Position numbers and translations under genes: made by a program
From: Ardenticatenaceae bacterium
GTDB taxonomy: Bacteria; Chloroflexota; Anaerolineae; Promineifilales; Promineifilaceae
Direction: 5' to 3'
Length of the DNA stretch: 64,000 nucleotides
Assembly (NCBI GenBank): GCA_020634315.1
Contig: JACKBV010000002.1
Span: 62,001-126,000, forward strand
The notes under the pieces: generated by a model
What the model was told of the DNA's origin: nothing
What the model saw: only the letters and a program-made list of their open reading frames with translations
Databases searched by the model: none
Shown: positions 1-8,728 of the stretch, piece by piece
How positions within the stretch are numbered: the stretch's first letter is position 1
Layout: each line of letters opens with the position of its first letter

Positions 1-1357
1 CCGCAACCATCACAACCTTAGCACGAATCGCAATGTGCCCCTGCTCCGGAGTGTACTTATAAGCATTACTGACCAAATTAGTGACAACCTGAATCAGACG
101 CGTGCGATCCCCATAAACAAGCGGCAAATCATCGGCAACTTCCAGCGTCAACGTCTGCATCTTCGCCTCAATTTGCGCCCGCGTCGATTGCACCACATCC
201 TCCACCACTTCAGCCAGCGATACCGGATTCATCTCCAACAGCAAATGACCCGACTCAATCCGCGAAATATCCGTCAGGTCAGAAACCAACCGCGCCATGC
301 GATCCACATTAGCACGAATCGTGCCCAAAAACTTGGTCTGCATCTCGTTAACCGCGCCAAAACTACCGGTCAACAGCAAATCAGCATAGCCCTTAATAGA
401 AGTCATCGGGATTTTCAGTTCGTGCGAGACAAAGGAGACAAACTCTGTTTTTGCCAAATCAGCCGCCTGAACGGCCGTATACAATTGCGCATTAGCAATC
501 GCCATTGCCGCATGATCCCCCAGGCGATTCAAAAACGTCAACACCTGCGCCGACCACTGCTTAGGCACACTATTCTCCATCACAATCATCGCCAACACAT
601 CATTACCCCGACACACCGGCACAGCAATCTGGCTTTGCGCCCGTGCCAGCAACCCCGTGCCCGTCGTCTGCGACCGAAACGCAGCCTTACGACTCTCCAA
701 CGCCTGCTGCACAGCCGGCAGCTCATCCGGGATAAGCATACTACTGTCCGCCGTCAATTCATAGGCATACCCCTTAGAGATCAGCACATGGATACGGCCG
801 TCCTCCACCTCCCCCATAAACCCAACCTCATCCCCCGAATGACGCAGCGCCCACCCCAACGTAATCTCCATCGCCCGCTTCACATCCAGCGTCGCACTCA
901 ATTCACGGTCAATCCCCTGCATAACCGCCATTTCCACCAAATGCGCCTTCTCCGCATCACGCAGCCGCTTCTTTTCCAGGCTCGCCCCAATCCGCGCCTT
1001 CAGCAAAAGCGTATTGTACGGCTTGGGCAAATAATCCTCCGCACCCAACTCCACACAACGCACAATGCTATCCATATCATCAGCCGCCGAGATAACAATA
1101 ACAGGAATATCACGCCATTCTGCATTGGCCTTCAAATGCTCCAACACCTGAAAACCATTCATTTCCGGCATCATAATGTCAAGCAGCATTAAATCGAAAG
1201 GATGCTGACGCACCATCTCCAAAGCCACCACACCATTCTCCGCCATCACCGTCTCATATCCCTGTCGCTTCAAACGGCGGGCCAGAATGTCACGATTCAT
1301 TTCATTGTCATCAACGATGAGAATTAATGCTTGCTCCTCTTCCATGTTGTCATCCAT
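1..1357 (-). CDS. response regulator-GAF-histidine kinase (3' end beyond window)
   Basis: Read on the reverse strand from ATG at 1357; it runs off the left edge, so the C-terminus is missing (about 452 residues visible). Domains in order: an N-terminal receiver with the VDDNE acidic pocket and phospho-acceptor Asp60 (LMLLD), a GAF-like sensor (about 140-290), then HisKA with the motif SHELKIP (His about 311) and the start of the ATPase domain (N-box NLVSNAYKYTP). A receiver placed before the kinase suggests a relay protein taking phosphate from another kinase, or self-regulating. No membrane segment is seen, so it is cytosolic. It lies 89 bp downstream of a lone receiver and close to a hybrid kinase on the same strand, probably one operon. 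Domain identification is firm; the signal is unknown. Confidence 0.88.
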   Translation of the reverse strand, partial: MDDNMEEEQALILIVDDNEMNRDILARRLKRQGYETVMAENGVVALEMVRQHPFDLMLLDIMMPEMNGFQVLEHLKANAEWRDIPVIVISAADDMDSIVRCVELGAEDYLPKPYNTLLLKARIGASLEKKRLRDAEKAHLVEMAVMQGIDRELSATLDVKRAMEITLGWALRHSGDEVGFMGEVEDGRIHVLISKGYAYELTADSSMLIPDELPAVQQALESRKAAFRSQTTGTGLLARAQSQIAVPVCRGNDVLAMIVMENSVPKQWSAQVLTFLNRLGDHAAMAIANAQLYTAVQAADLAKTEFVSFVSHELKIPMTSIKGYADLLLTGSFGAVNEMQTKFLGTIRANVDRMARLVSDLTDISRIESGHLLLEMNPVSLAEVVEDVVQSTRAQIEAKMQTLTLEVADDLPLVYGDRTRLIQVVTNLVSNAYKYTPEQGHIAIRAKVVMVA

Positions 1358-1446
1358 TACAGCCGCTAAATAACGCCCGAAAAAAAGACTCCCCAATCAC
1401 TTTTCATCTATAAAAACCACTTTAACAAGCAGCTAAAAAACAAACG

Positions 1447-1836
1447 CTACTCTTCGTCGTCCGTCCTCGGCTGCCCATTCAACAGCGCTTCAATCTTCTG
1501 CACCAATTTTTTAAACTCTACCGGCTTCGTCGCATAATCGTCACACCCCACCGCCAGACATTTCTGACGGTCGCCAGCCATTGCATGGGCCGTTTGCGCG
1601 ATAATCGGGATATGCTTCGTCGCCTCGTCCGCCTTTAATTCACGCGTAGCCGTCCAGCCATCCTTTATTGGCAAACTCATATCCATCAAGATCAGGTCTG
1701 GCAGTTGAGTTTGTGCTTTACGCACCCCTTCCGCGCCATCAGTGGCAATCATCACTTCATACCCCCGCCGCTGCAAACGACGCGAAAGCATGTCCCGATT
1801 CATTTCATTATCTTCAATCAGCAAAATCTTTGGCAT
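1447..1836 (-). CDS. single-domain response regulator
   Basis: 129 residues, a complete receiver domain and nothing else. The acidic pair is in LLIEDNE, the phospho-acceptor is Asp52 (LMDMSLP), the switch Thr lies in AQTAHAM and the conserved Lys in YATKPVE. CheY- or DivK-like stand-alone receivers pass phosphate between proteins or act by protein contact, because they lack an output domain. The gene starts 8 bp after the stop of the hybrid kinase (1845-4910), so the two are very likely translated from one mRNA and this is probably that kinase's partner. The C-terminal tail is acidic. Confidence 0.93.
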   Translation of the reverse strand: MPKILLIEDNEMNRDMLSRRLQRRGYEVMIATDGAEGVRKAQTQLPDLILMDMSLPIKDGWTATRELKADEATKHIPIIAQTAHAMAGDRQKCLAVGCDDYATKPVEFKKLVQKIEALLNGQPRTDDEE

Positions 1837-1844
1837 GGCTACCT

Positions 1845-4800
1845 TTACTGTTCCCGCTTGCGCTGCTGTTGGCGCGTATACGCCGCCACTAAGTCAGAAA
1901 TCTGGCGCAGCAAGTTGCCGCTGTCATACTGTCCCTTTTGTAAAATGCGCTCCACATGCCCATTTAACTGAGCCTGTTCCTCAACGGTTAGCTCTTTGGC
2001 CGTGATGACCACCACAGGAATACGGCTCCAATCCGGTTGGCGGCGCAGTTCTTCTACAAATTGGAAGCCGTCCATTTCCGGCATCATCAAGTCAAGCAAA
2101 ATGATGTTGGGGACATTGTCGATGAGGCTGTCCAGGGCGATACGGCCGTTTTCCGCCTCTATCGTCTGCCAACCCTGCTTAGCCATCGTGCGCTGCAACA
2201 GTTCACGCGTGGGCTGATCATCTTCCACGATCAACACCTTGCCCATTTCATCGCCACCGTTTAACAGTTGGTAGCGGCGCAAAATAGTAAACAACTGCTC
2301 CCGATCAATGGGCTTCATCAAGTAATCGGTCGCCCCCAGCGCAAACCCCTTGTACTTATCATCGACCATCGTCACAATGATCACAGGGATTTCCGCCAGG
2401 TCTGGTTTCGCTTTCAAATGCGACAAAATCGACCAGCCATCCATGCCCGGTATTAAAATATCGAGGGTGATCACATCCGGGTGTAGTTTTTCCGCCAGCT
2501 GCAAACCTTCTTCGCCGCTTGAAGCTGTAAATACGTGGAAGCCAGCCTTACTCAACTGCCGCCGAATCAGGTCACGGGCGATGGCGTCGTCATCAATGAC
2601 AAGGACAATGTTGCCGGTGGGATGGGGCTGCGGAACGGCCGTTTCCTCTTGTGGAGGTTCCTCTGGCGTTGCCCGCAGCACAGCCTGATCCACCACCGCC
2701 TCCACATTAACCGGCAAATACACAGAAAACGCAGAGCCGCCCTCAACCTCACTTTTCACAAAAATATCGCCGCCCATCATCTGCGAAAAATGGCGGCTAA
2801 TCGTCAAGCCCAGTCCAGTTCCCCCATAGCGGCGCGTCGTCGAGCTGTCTGCCTGCGTAAAAGGCTGGAACAGGTGGTGAATTTGTTCGGCCGTCATGCC
2901 AATGCCGGTGTCACTCACTTCAAACACCATCCAGTTGCCCGCTTTACCAGAATCCGGCATATGCGCTTCACGCCGTACCTGCACAGCAACCTGCCCGCCT
3001 TGCGTAAACTTCGCCGCATTGCTCAACAAATTAAACAGGATTTGCCGCACCTTTGTCTTGTCTGCATGCATAATGCCGACATTATCAACGACACAATCCA
3101 ACACATTCCCATTTTTCTCAATCATGGGCGTGACCGTTGCCACCACACTGTCCACCAAATCAGCCACCACAAACGATTCCACATACACATTCATGCGGCC
3201 GGCTTCAATCTTAGACAAATCCAAAATATCGTTGATGACTTCTAGTAAATGCTGCCCGGCATGACGAATCTTGTGTAAATCTGGCACCATCTCCAGTTCG
3301 CCCAACTCTTCCGCCTCTTCTTCCAACATTTCGCTGTAGCCAATGATGGCGTTAAGCGGCGTGCGCAGTTCATGGCTCATATTAGCCAGGAAAGAGCTTT
3401 TGGCCTGATTGGCTGCTTCCGCCACTTGCTGCGCATCTTCCGCCATGCGCTGGGCTTTCTGCGCCGACTCCATGGCCCGCTGCAAGCGCAATTCTGCCTG
3501 TTTACGTTCCGTAATATCACGGGCAACGGTGCCAATGGCAATTGGCTCGCTCTTCTTGTTGCGAATGAGCGTGACGACCTGTGACACGGGAATGGATGTG
3601 CCATCAACGTGGTGCATACCAGACTCGCCAGACCAGATTTCATACTTCTGCACCAAGGGGAAGATGCTCTCCACCATTTGCTGCGCCACTTTAGGAGGCT
3701 GAAAGTCGGCGAGGGTTAACTGGCGATAATCTTCACCTAAACGGCCGACCATGGCCATACCGGCCGGGTTGACATACAGAATATCGCCCTCTAATGTCCA
3801 CATCCCGACAAAGTCGCTGGTTGTTTCGATGATGGTGTTCAGCCGATTTAATTCGGTCAGTAAATCTTCCCGCTCTAGCTGTGCTTGTTTCCAACCAGTC
3901 ATATTTGTGGCTGTGCCAATGCCCACAGACTGGTTATCCAGCGTAATCATGCGTGTTTTTAGTTCAACGGCAACGCGGGTTTGTCCGTCCCGATGCAGTA
4001 AATAGGTTTCAAAGTCAATCGGCGATTCTTGTGTAAACGCGTGCTGGTAAATTTCATCAACCGAAAACATATCTTCTGGCGCGATGATGTCTTGATACGG
4101 CCGTTGCACAAGCTCTTCCACCGTATAACCCAACATACGCGCAAACGCCTGATTCACAAATTGCAAAATGCCATTTTGAACAATAAACACCCCGTCTTGC
4201 ATCGTATCGACAAGCGTGCGATAGCGAGTTTCGGATTGTTGCAGCGCTTGCTCGGCCCGCTTGCGCTCGGTCACATCAAATCCATACACATTCACATACC
4301 CTGATGCAGGCACCGGCACAAAGGTACAGGAGATAACGCGGTTCTCCTTTGTGTATTCAACTTCAACTCGTTCGTTTTTTTCTAAAGCGCGTAGGACAGT
4401 TTTATGCCAAAATGCTTCCTGTGCCGCCGCAGATTCCCGCTCCAGTAAATGCGTTCCGGCTGCATTTTTGTAAAGCACATTGCCATCCGGCGCAAAACGC
4501 AAAATCACATGCGGGTTTTCATTCGGGAACGTCGCCATAATAGAGAGTTCCCGATTTGCGGTGAAGAGGTCGGCATTGGTTTGCGACAGGCTTGTTTGCT
4601 GCTGCACAATGGTACGCCAATCACGCCAATAAATGAGGAACAGCACGGCGTATAAGATAACAAACCCAACCGCAATTGAGCCATAGATCAACCATTGCAA
4701 CGCATGCAAATGATCCATGACGATTGGCAATGTTGTCCCAGCAGTCGGCGGCGGAACATCTCCTGTGGCATTGATGTAGACTTGCAAAAGGGATTGAATC

Positions 4801-4910
4801 TGGTTAAGACGTACACCAATGATGACAGCCAGGCAAACGGCCAATACCAGCAAGGTCAAAAAACTAACAACTGCAAACTGGATGAGTACGCGTTTCTTAT
4901 CTAATTCCAT
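1845..4910 (-). CDS. membrane hybrid sensor histidine kinase (PAS x3, HisKA, HATPase, two receivers)
   Basis: 1,021 residues. Two membrane helices (about 10-33 and 70-95) are followed by three PAS-type sensor domains (about 120-215, 225-345, 355-470), a Gln/Ala-rich coiled coil (470-505), HisKA with MSHELRTPLN (His513), and an ATPase domain with N-box NLLSNAAKF and G-boxes DTGIGM and GGTGLGL. Two C-terminal receivers carry Asp817 (ITLD) and Asp940 (ILLD). The short loop between the membrane helices leaves little outside the cell, so sensing is probably by the PAS domains inside. The second receiver ends weakly: the conserved Lys region reads LQKGQYD. It lies upstream of a lone receiver and a receiver-kinase, forming a phosphorelay set. 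Confidence 0.92.
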   Translation of the reverse strand: MELDKKRVLIQFAVVSFLTLLVLAVCLAVIIGVRLNQIQSLLQVYINATGDVPPPTAGTTLPIVMDHLHALQWLIYGSIAVGFVILYAVLFLIYWRDWRTIVQQQTSLSQTNADLFTANRELSIMATFPNENPHVILRFAPDGNVLYKNAAGTHLLERESAAAQEAFWHKTVLRALEKNERVEVEYTKENRVISCTFVPVPASGYVNVYGFDVTERKRAEQALQQSETRYRTLVDTMQDGVFIVQNGILQFVNQAFARMLGYTVEELVQRPYQDIIAPEDMFSVDEIYQHAFTQESPIDFETYLLHRDGQTRVAVELKTRMITLDNQSVGIGTATNMTGWKQAQLEREDLLTELNRLNTIIETTSDFVGMWTLEGDILYVNPAGMAMVGRLGEDYRQLTLADFQPPKVAQQMVESIFPLVQKYEIWSGESGMHHVDGTSIPVSQVVTLIRNKKSEPIAIGTVARDITERKQAELRLQRAMESAQKAQRMAEDAQQVAEAANQAKSSFLANMSHELRTPLNAIIGYSEMLEEEAEELGELEMVPDLHKIRHAGQHLLEVINDILDLSKIEAGRMNVYVESFVVADLVDSVVATVTPMIEKNGNVLDCVVDNVGIMHADKTKVRQILFNLLSNAAKFTQGGQVAVQVRREAHMPDSGKAGNWMVFEVSDTGIGMTAEQIHHLFQPFTQADSSTTRRYGGTGLGLTISRHFSQMMGGDIFVKSEVEGGSAFSVYLPVNVEAVVDQAVLRATPEEPPQEETAVPQPHPTGNIVLVIDDDAIARDLIRRQLSKAGFHVFTASSGEEGLQLAEKLHPDVITLDILIPGMDGWSILSHLKAKPDLAEIPVIIVTMVDDKYKGFALGATDYLMKPIDREQLFTILRRYQLLNGGDEMGKVLIVEDDQPTRELLQRTMAKQGWQTIEAENGRIALDSLIDNVPNIILLDLMMPEMDGFQFVEELRRQPDWSRIPVVVITAKELTVEEQAQLNGHVERILQKGQYDSGNLLRQISDLVAAYTRQQQRKREQ

Positions 4911-5086
4911 GAAGTTTGCGTGCCACTACCATTTCTTAATTACCCGTCACAGTATAGCACACTGTGTCGTTGACCATCCGTAGAAAATGCGTGAGGATAA
5001 TCAGGGAATGGAAATAGGGTTTGTAGCAAAATATGTATACTATCCCAAATAATAACCCCTTAACTGGTTACCAGGTTTGCATTCTT

Positions 5087-5761
5087 CTATAGAGATAGGA
5101 ATGCTTGGATAAGGAAGTAAGCCACAATCAATGCGACGATAACCAAAATAACCAGGATTAAATTCCAACGCGTTGTTTGTGATGCGGGTTTTTCTTGGGA
5201 TTGCGGCAGTGGTTTGGGGGAAATGGCGGGTTTTTCAATAGCCACAGCCTTGCCAATGGGTTCTACTTCTTCAAGTTCTTCTACTGTGTCAGTTACTGCG
5301 GAGCTAACGGGTTGTTTGAGCCAATCCGGTATTTCTTCATCTGGGGTAGGCGTGGGAGCTGCTGCCATTTCAGGTACGGCAACGGAAACGGCCGTTGCCT
5401 CCATGCCGCCATCCTCAACCATCCACGAAGGCAATGTTGTTCCTTCCGACTGCCCCAACAAATCTAAAGAATCCGCCGCCACGGCCATCACCTGCTGTGG
5501 TGCTGGTTTTGCAGTTACGGCCGTTTCAGCTTCATGCAAATAAACGAGGCGCTGTCTGGCTTGTTCATGGCTTGGGTCCAGAGCCAACACTTTACCCAAA
5601 TAAGCTTTCTGCTTTTCTTGAGATTCCACCAGATGACTCAACAAAAACCATGCCTGCACTTGCTCTGGATCATCTTTGAGCAATTGCGTTAATAGTCGTT
5701 GTGCTTCTTGATTTTTGCCTGCTCGCGCAGCATCAATGGCTTGTTGTAACCGTTGATCCAT
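5087..5761 (-). CDS. TPR-repeat protein with C-terminal membrane anchor
   Basis: 224 residues from the ATG at 5761, chosen because AAGGAGAG lies at good spacing; an in-frame ATG 30 bp upstream has no such site. Residues 1-75 contain about two tetratricopeptide helical pairs (AIDAARAGKNQEAQRLL, then a copy ending in ALDPSHEQARQRL). A long acidic, low-complexity middle contains two IPDWL/LPSWM-like short motifs, and a single membrane helix ends the protein (VILVIVALIVAYFLIQAF). This gives an N-in, tail-anchored scaffold. Two ETAV/TAV tripeptide footprints of the ACGGCCGT palindrome are visible. Function unknown; it may hold partner proteins at the membrane. Confidence 0.8.
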   Translation of the reverse strand: MDQRLQQAIDAARAGKNQEAQRLLTQLLKDDPEQVQAWFLLSHLVESQEKQKAYLGKVLALDPSHEQARQRLVYLHEAETAVTAKPAPQQVMAVAADSLDLLGQSEGTTLPSWMVEDGGMEATAVSVAVPEMAAAPTPTPDEEIPDWLKQPVSSAVTDTVEELEEVEPIGKAVAIEKPAISPKPLPQSQEKPASQTTRWNLILVILVIVALIVAYFLIQAFLSL

Positions 5762-5912
5762 GATCCCTCTCCTTAACATACAGATGCTCACTTATGCTTT
5801 TATACTCATAAACTGCGCATCTCGTGGACGGCATGCACAACCTCCGTCAACTTAACCGTTTTATGTCAAACATTGTAACACGAGTCCAACAAAAGAACGA
5901 ACAAAACCATCC

Positions 5913-6584
5913 TCATGCTTCTCTGCTTGCCGCATATGCAGCCAGCAAGGGGCATGGATATTCATGGTGTGCTTGGGTGATGGCTGAAGTGACCGGCACA
6001 AGTATATCCCACTGTGCCAGGGTTTGTAACAATTGGCAAACGGACAAGCCCATAACGCCGGTAAAACACCCGTTTATTTGGGAAGCTGGCCGAAATTCTG
6101 GATGCTGGACGCCATAAGCGCCTGCTTTATCGAGTGGATCCCCGGTAGCAATGTAAGCGGCAATCTCATCGTCGCTGTAATCACGCATGGTGACAACGGC
6201 CGTATGCACATCCGTTACTTCTTGCCCGGTCGCCAGGTTCACCAAAGTAAATCCCGTATGGACTTGATGCGCACGACCACGCAAGGCACGCAGCATCTGC
6301 CAGGCATCGTTCGTATCGACTGGTTTTCCTAAGATATGTTGGTCAATGGAAACGGCCGTGTCCGCAGTTAACAACAACGTTTCCCCATCATACCTCCCCT
6401 CCCCCAACATCCCCCGAATGGCCCTTGCCTTCAACTGCGCGGTCAACATCGCATCCACAGCCGGATCAGCATCTGCGACCAACGTCTCATCAACATCAGC
6501 CACCATCACCTCAAACGGAAATCCCAACAACTGCAACAAAGCACGGCGACGCGGCGACTGCGATCCTAAAATAAAGCGAACCAT
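5913..6584 (-). CDS. maf: Maf-family nucleotide pyrophosphatase
   Basis: 223 residues from the third of three consecutive ATG codons, which has GAGG at 7-bp spacing. Maf proteins hydrolyse non-canonical or modified nucleoside triphosphates (dTTP/UTP or m7GTP types) to monophosphates and have been linked to division control. Seen here: the N-terminal signature LGSQSPRRRALL, the acidic DVDET segment, the catalytic ADTAV motif (usually ADT-hydrophobic-V), the KP-x-D/N-region after ILGKPVD, and the C-terminal GDPLDKAGAYGVQ signature. Length is slightly above the family norm of about 190-200, with an extra C-terminal tail. It follows the rplL terminator on the same strand, so it probably has its own promoter. 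Confidence 0.9.
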   Translation of the reverse strand: MVRFILGSQSPRRRALLQLLGFPFEVMVADVDETLVADADPAVDAMLTAQLKARAIRGMLGEGRYDGETLLLTADTAVSIDQHILGKPVDTNDAWQMLRALRGRAHQVHTGFTLVNLATGQEVTDVHTAVVTMRDYSDDEIAAYIATGDPLDKAGAYGVQHPEFRPASQINGCFTGVMGLSVCQLLQTLAQWDILVPVTSAITQAHHEYPCPLLAAYAASREA

Positions 6585-6653
6585 CATCATGCCTCAATCA
6601 TAAAATCTTAAAACGAGTATACCTCAGCCCCTCCCCACAAACCGTTATAAAAC

Positions 6654-6682
6654 AAAAAAGCCACCCAAATATGGGTGGCTTT
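6654..6682 (-). terminator. intrinsic terminator of the rplL operon
   Basis: A stem of AAAGCCACCC with its complement around a 6-nt loop, followed on the reverse strand by a run of T (the A-run at 6654-6659). It lies 36 bp after the rplL stop and closes the translation operon before maf. Confidence 0.88.
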
Positions 6683-6717
6683 CCATTCGAAGCAAATTAA
6701 TTCGCCGTAGAAAAGAC

Positions 6718-7101
6718 TTACTTGACCTCGACAACAGCGCCAACAGCTTCCAATTTTTCCTTGGCATCTTGAGCAGCTTCTTTACTCACAGCTTCCATCA
6801 AGGTACCCAAATTGTCAACTACTTCTTTCGCTTCTTTCAGACCCAGGCCAGTAATCGCACGGACTTCTTTAATAACATTGATCTTCTTCGGGCCAATGTC
6901 CTTCAAGATTACGTCAAACTCGGTCTTTTCTTCAACTTCTTCAGCAGCGGCAGCGCCAGCAGCCATGCCTGGCATCATCGCCATTGCCATAGGTGCAGCT
7001 GCGCTCACACCCCACTTCTCTTCCAACATTTTAGTCAGTTCAGCAGCTTCCAATAAAGTCAGGCTGCTCAGTTCTTCCACAATTTTTGCTAGATCGGCCA
7101 T
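6718..7101 (-). CDS. rplL: 50S ribosomal protein L7/L12
   Basis: 127 residues from the ATG at 7101, chosen over an in-frame start 15 bp upstream because GGAGG lies 8 bp before it. L7/L12 forms the flexible stalk of the large subunit that recruits translation GTPases. Seen: N-terminal dimerisation helix (MADLAKIVEELSSLTLLEA), an Ala/Gly-rich hinge (MAMAMMPGMAAGAAAAEE), and the C-terminal factor-binding domain with KTEFDVIL, KKINVIKEVR, GLGLKEAKEVV. It is the last gene of the translation operon, followed by a strong terminator; rpoB and rpoC, commonly next in bacteria, are absent here. Confidence 0.98.
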   Translation of the reverse strand: MADLAKIVEELSSLTLLEAAELTKMLEEKWGVSAAAPMAMAMMPGMAAGAAAAEEVEEKTEFDVILKDIGPKKINVIKEVRAITGLGLKEAKEVVDNLGTLMEAVSKEAAQDAKEKLEAVGAVVEVK

Positions 7102-7171
7102 TGATATATCCTCCAAAGGTCTTTTACTTACTTAAATTAACAAAACAAAAACGTCACCTTACAATCGGTAA

Positions 7172-7723
7172 CTACGCTGCTGCTTCGGCAGCTTCGGCAG
7201 CTTCATCTTCACTCTTAGCATACGCATCAAAGACATTAATGAGTTGGCGTACACCATTTGTGACAGCAGATACAATGTTCTGTGCCGGCGCATTAATCAA
7301 TCCGATAAGCTGTGCCCGCAGCTGATCAAGCGACGGCAAATTAGCCAACGCCTCAACTTCCTTGGCCGTGAGCATATTGGATCCCATAATGCCACCACGA
7401 AGTTGCAGACGCTCTTCACTCTTCGCAAAATCCACCAGCGTTTTCGCCATAGCTGGAACTTCACCAAGAGCAAAACCCGTTGCCACCTGTCCGGTCAGCA
7501 ATGTTTCGGGCACAGGCATATTAGATTGCTCTAATGCATAACCTAAGAGCGTGTTTTTCGTAACATGAAACGCACCATTTGCTTCATACACCTTGTCACG
7601 AAGAGCATTCATTGCCTTCATGTCCATTCCGGTATACTCTGCCAAGAAAATCGCATCGCTTTTCTCAAGGAGTTCCAAGTATTGAGCTACAAGCTCTTCT
7701 TTGCGTGCTTTTGAAATAGCCAA
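7172..7723 (-). CDS. rplJ: 50S ribosomal protein L10
   Basis: 183 residues from a TTG start at 7723. An upstream in-frame GTG is part of the Shine-Dalgarno sequence AAGGAGGTG itself, so TTG at 7-bp spacing is preferred. L10 anchors L7/L12 dimers to the 23S rRNA and represses its own operon by binding the leader mRNA. Seen: MAISKARKEELVAQYLELL, the RNA-binding N-terminal half with AEYTGMDMKAMNALRDKV and KNTLLGYAL, and the helical L7/L12-binding tail after LDQLRAQLIGLI, with an Ala/Glu-rich end. Upstream lies a 250-bp leader with a terminator-like hairpin, typical for control of rplJL. Confidence 0.97.
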   Translation of the reverse strand: MAISKARKEELVAQYLELLEKSDAIFLAEYTGMDMKAMNALRDKVYEANGAFHVTKNTLLGYALEQSNMPVPETLLTGQVATGFALGEVPAMAKTLVDFAKSEERLQLRGGIMGSNMLTAKEVEALANLPSLDQLRAQLIGLINAPAQNIVSAVTNGVRQLINVFDAYAKSEDEAAEAAEAAA

Positions 7724-7973
7724 AAAGTTCACCTCCTTTTAGCAATAATTCAACAAGTTAATTGTTCTCGAAAAAGAAAAAGTCCTCAAACCAGCCGGTT
7801 TGAGGACTCATCAATAACACATACAAGAAAGCCATTTAGACTATTAGTCACAGGCTATCTCTCAACTTGATTTAGGCCCTCGCCTCGGCTGGCAAATTTA
7901 TTATGGCTAATTAGCCATAACCAGCTGTCTACAGCAAGACAATTTCAATGTTAATCAGCTATAAATCACAAAT
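7724..7973 (-). promoter_or_regulatory. rplJ leader (L10-leader-like region)
   Basis: This 250-bp space between rplA and rplJ has no reading frame. It holds several inverted repeats and, near rplJ, a complete terminator-like hairpin listed separately. In many bacteria the L10 leader RNA binds the L10(L12)4 complex and switches rplJL expression off. Position and layout fit that leader; I could not fold it or test the RNA family model, so the family call is inference. Confidence 0.6.
7771..7808 (-). terminator. attenuator-like terminator in the rplJ leader
   Basis: A 12-bp perfect stem (AGTCCTCAAACC and its complement) with a 4-nt loop is followed on the reverse strand by TTTTCTTTTT. It lies about 48 bp before the rplJ start codon. 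A full terminator inside the operon implies partial termination or regulated read-through before rplJL. Confidence 0.85.
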
Positions 7974-8675
7974 TTACGCCAAAGCTTCTGACGCGTCAAG
8001 GCGAATGCCAGGCCCCATCGTATTTGCAATAGTAATACGACGGATATATGCACCCTTTGTTGCTGCCGGGCGTGCCCGTTTCACAGCATCAATCAATGTT
8101 TGCATATTCTCCAACAACTGCTCTTCCGTAAAGCTAACTTTACCAATAGGCGCATGAACATTGGCCGTCCGATCAACACGGAACTCCACACGTCCAGCCT
8201 TCGCTTCCTCAATTAAACGCGGCAGATCAGGTCCAGGAGCAACCGTACCCGCGCGTGGGTTAGGCATTAAACCTCTAGGCCCTAAAATACGGCCCAAACG
8301 ACCAACCTTACCCATCATAGATGGCACAGCGATGGCAACATCAAAATCAACCCAGCCACCCTGGATTTTCTTGATCATCTCATCATCTGCAATGAAGTCT
8401 GCGCCGGATTCTTCCGCCAAACGGGCATCTTCACCCTCAGCGAAAACCAGAATGCGCACAGTCTTACCCAAACCATGTGGTAACACAACCACATCACGAA
8501 CCTGTTGATCTGCATGACGTGGATCAACACCCAAACGGAAATGGACTTCAACCGTTCCATCAAACTTTGTATACGCGGTTTCTTTGATTAATTTTATTGC
8601 TTCTGCACGCGTATAGTACTGATCGCGGTCAATTTTTGCCGCTGCTTCCTGATATTTACGTCCTCTTTTAGGCAT
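7974..8675 (-). CDS. rplA: 50S ribosomal protein L1
   Basis: 233 residues, ATG preceded by GAGGAG. L1 binds 23S rRNA at the mobile L1 stalk and helps release E-site tRNA; in many bacteria it also represses the rplKA mRNA. Seen: N-terminal MPKRGRKYQEAAAKID, the RNA-binding motif FDGTVEVHFRLGVDPRHADQ, the central domain with LGRILGPRGLMPNPRAGTV (the L1 signature) and C-terminal KGAYIRRITIANTMGPGIRLD. Length matches the family. Downstream of rplK by 53 bp in the usual order. Confidence 0.98.
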   Translation of the reverse strand: MPKRGRKYQEAAAKIDRDQYYTRAEAIKLIKETAYTKFDGTVEVHFRLGVDPRHADQQVRDVVVLPHGLGKTVRILVFAEGEDARLAEESGADFIADDEMIKKIQGGWVDFDVAIAVPSMMGKVGRLGRILGPRGLMPNPRAGTVAPGPDLPRLIEEAKAGRVEFRVDRTANVHAPIGKVSFTEEQLLENMQTLIDAVKRARPAATKGAYIRRITIANTMGPGIRLDASEALA

Positions 8676-8728
8676 AACAACTCCTCGTGGTTATAACGAA
8701 CCCAGTTCTCCCACGTTTTTCAGTCAAT

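Noticed and set aside
35..1192. A 385-codon forward frame at the left edge
   Set aside because: Its product is rich in Arg, His and Gln without any domain. The reverse strand encodes a clear receiver-GAF-kinase over the same bases.
2535..3245. A 236-codon forward frame inside the hybrid kinase gene
   Set aside because: Antisense to the HisKA and ATPase domains; no recognisable protein features and no ribosome-binding site.
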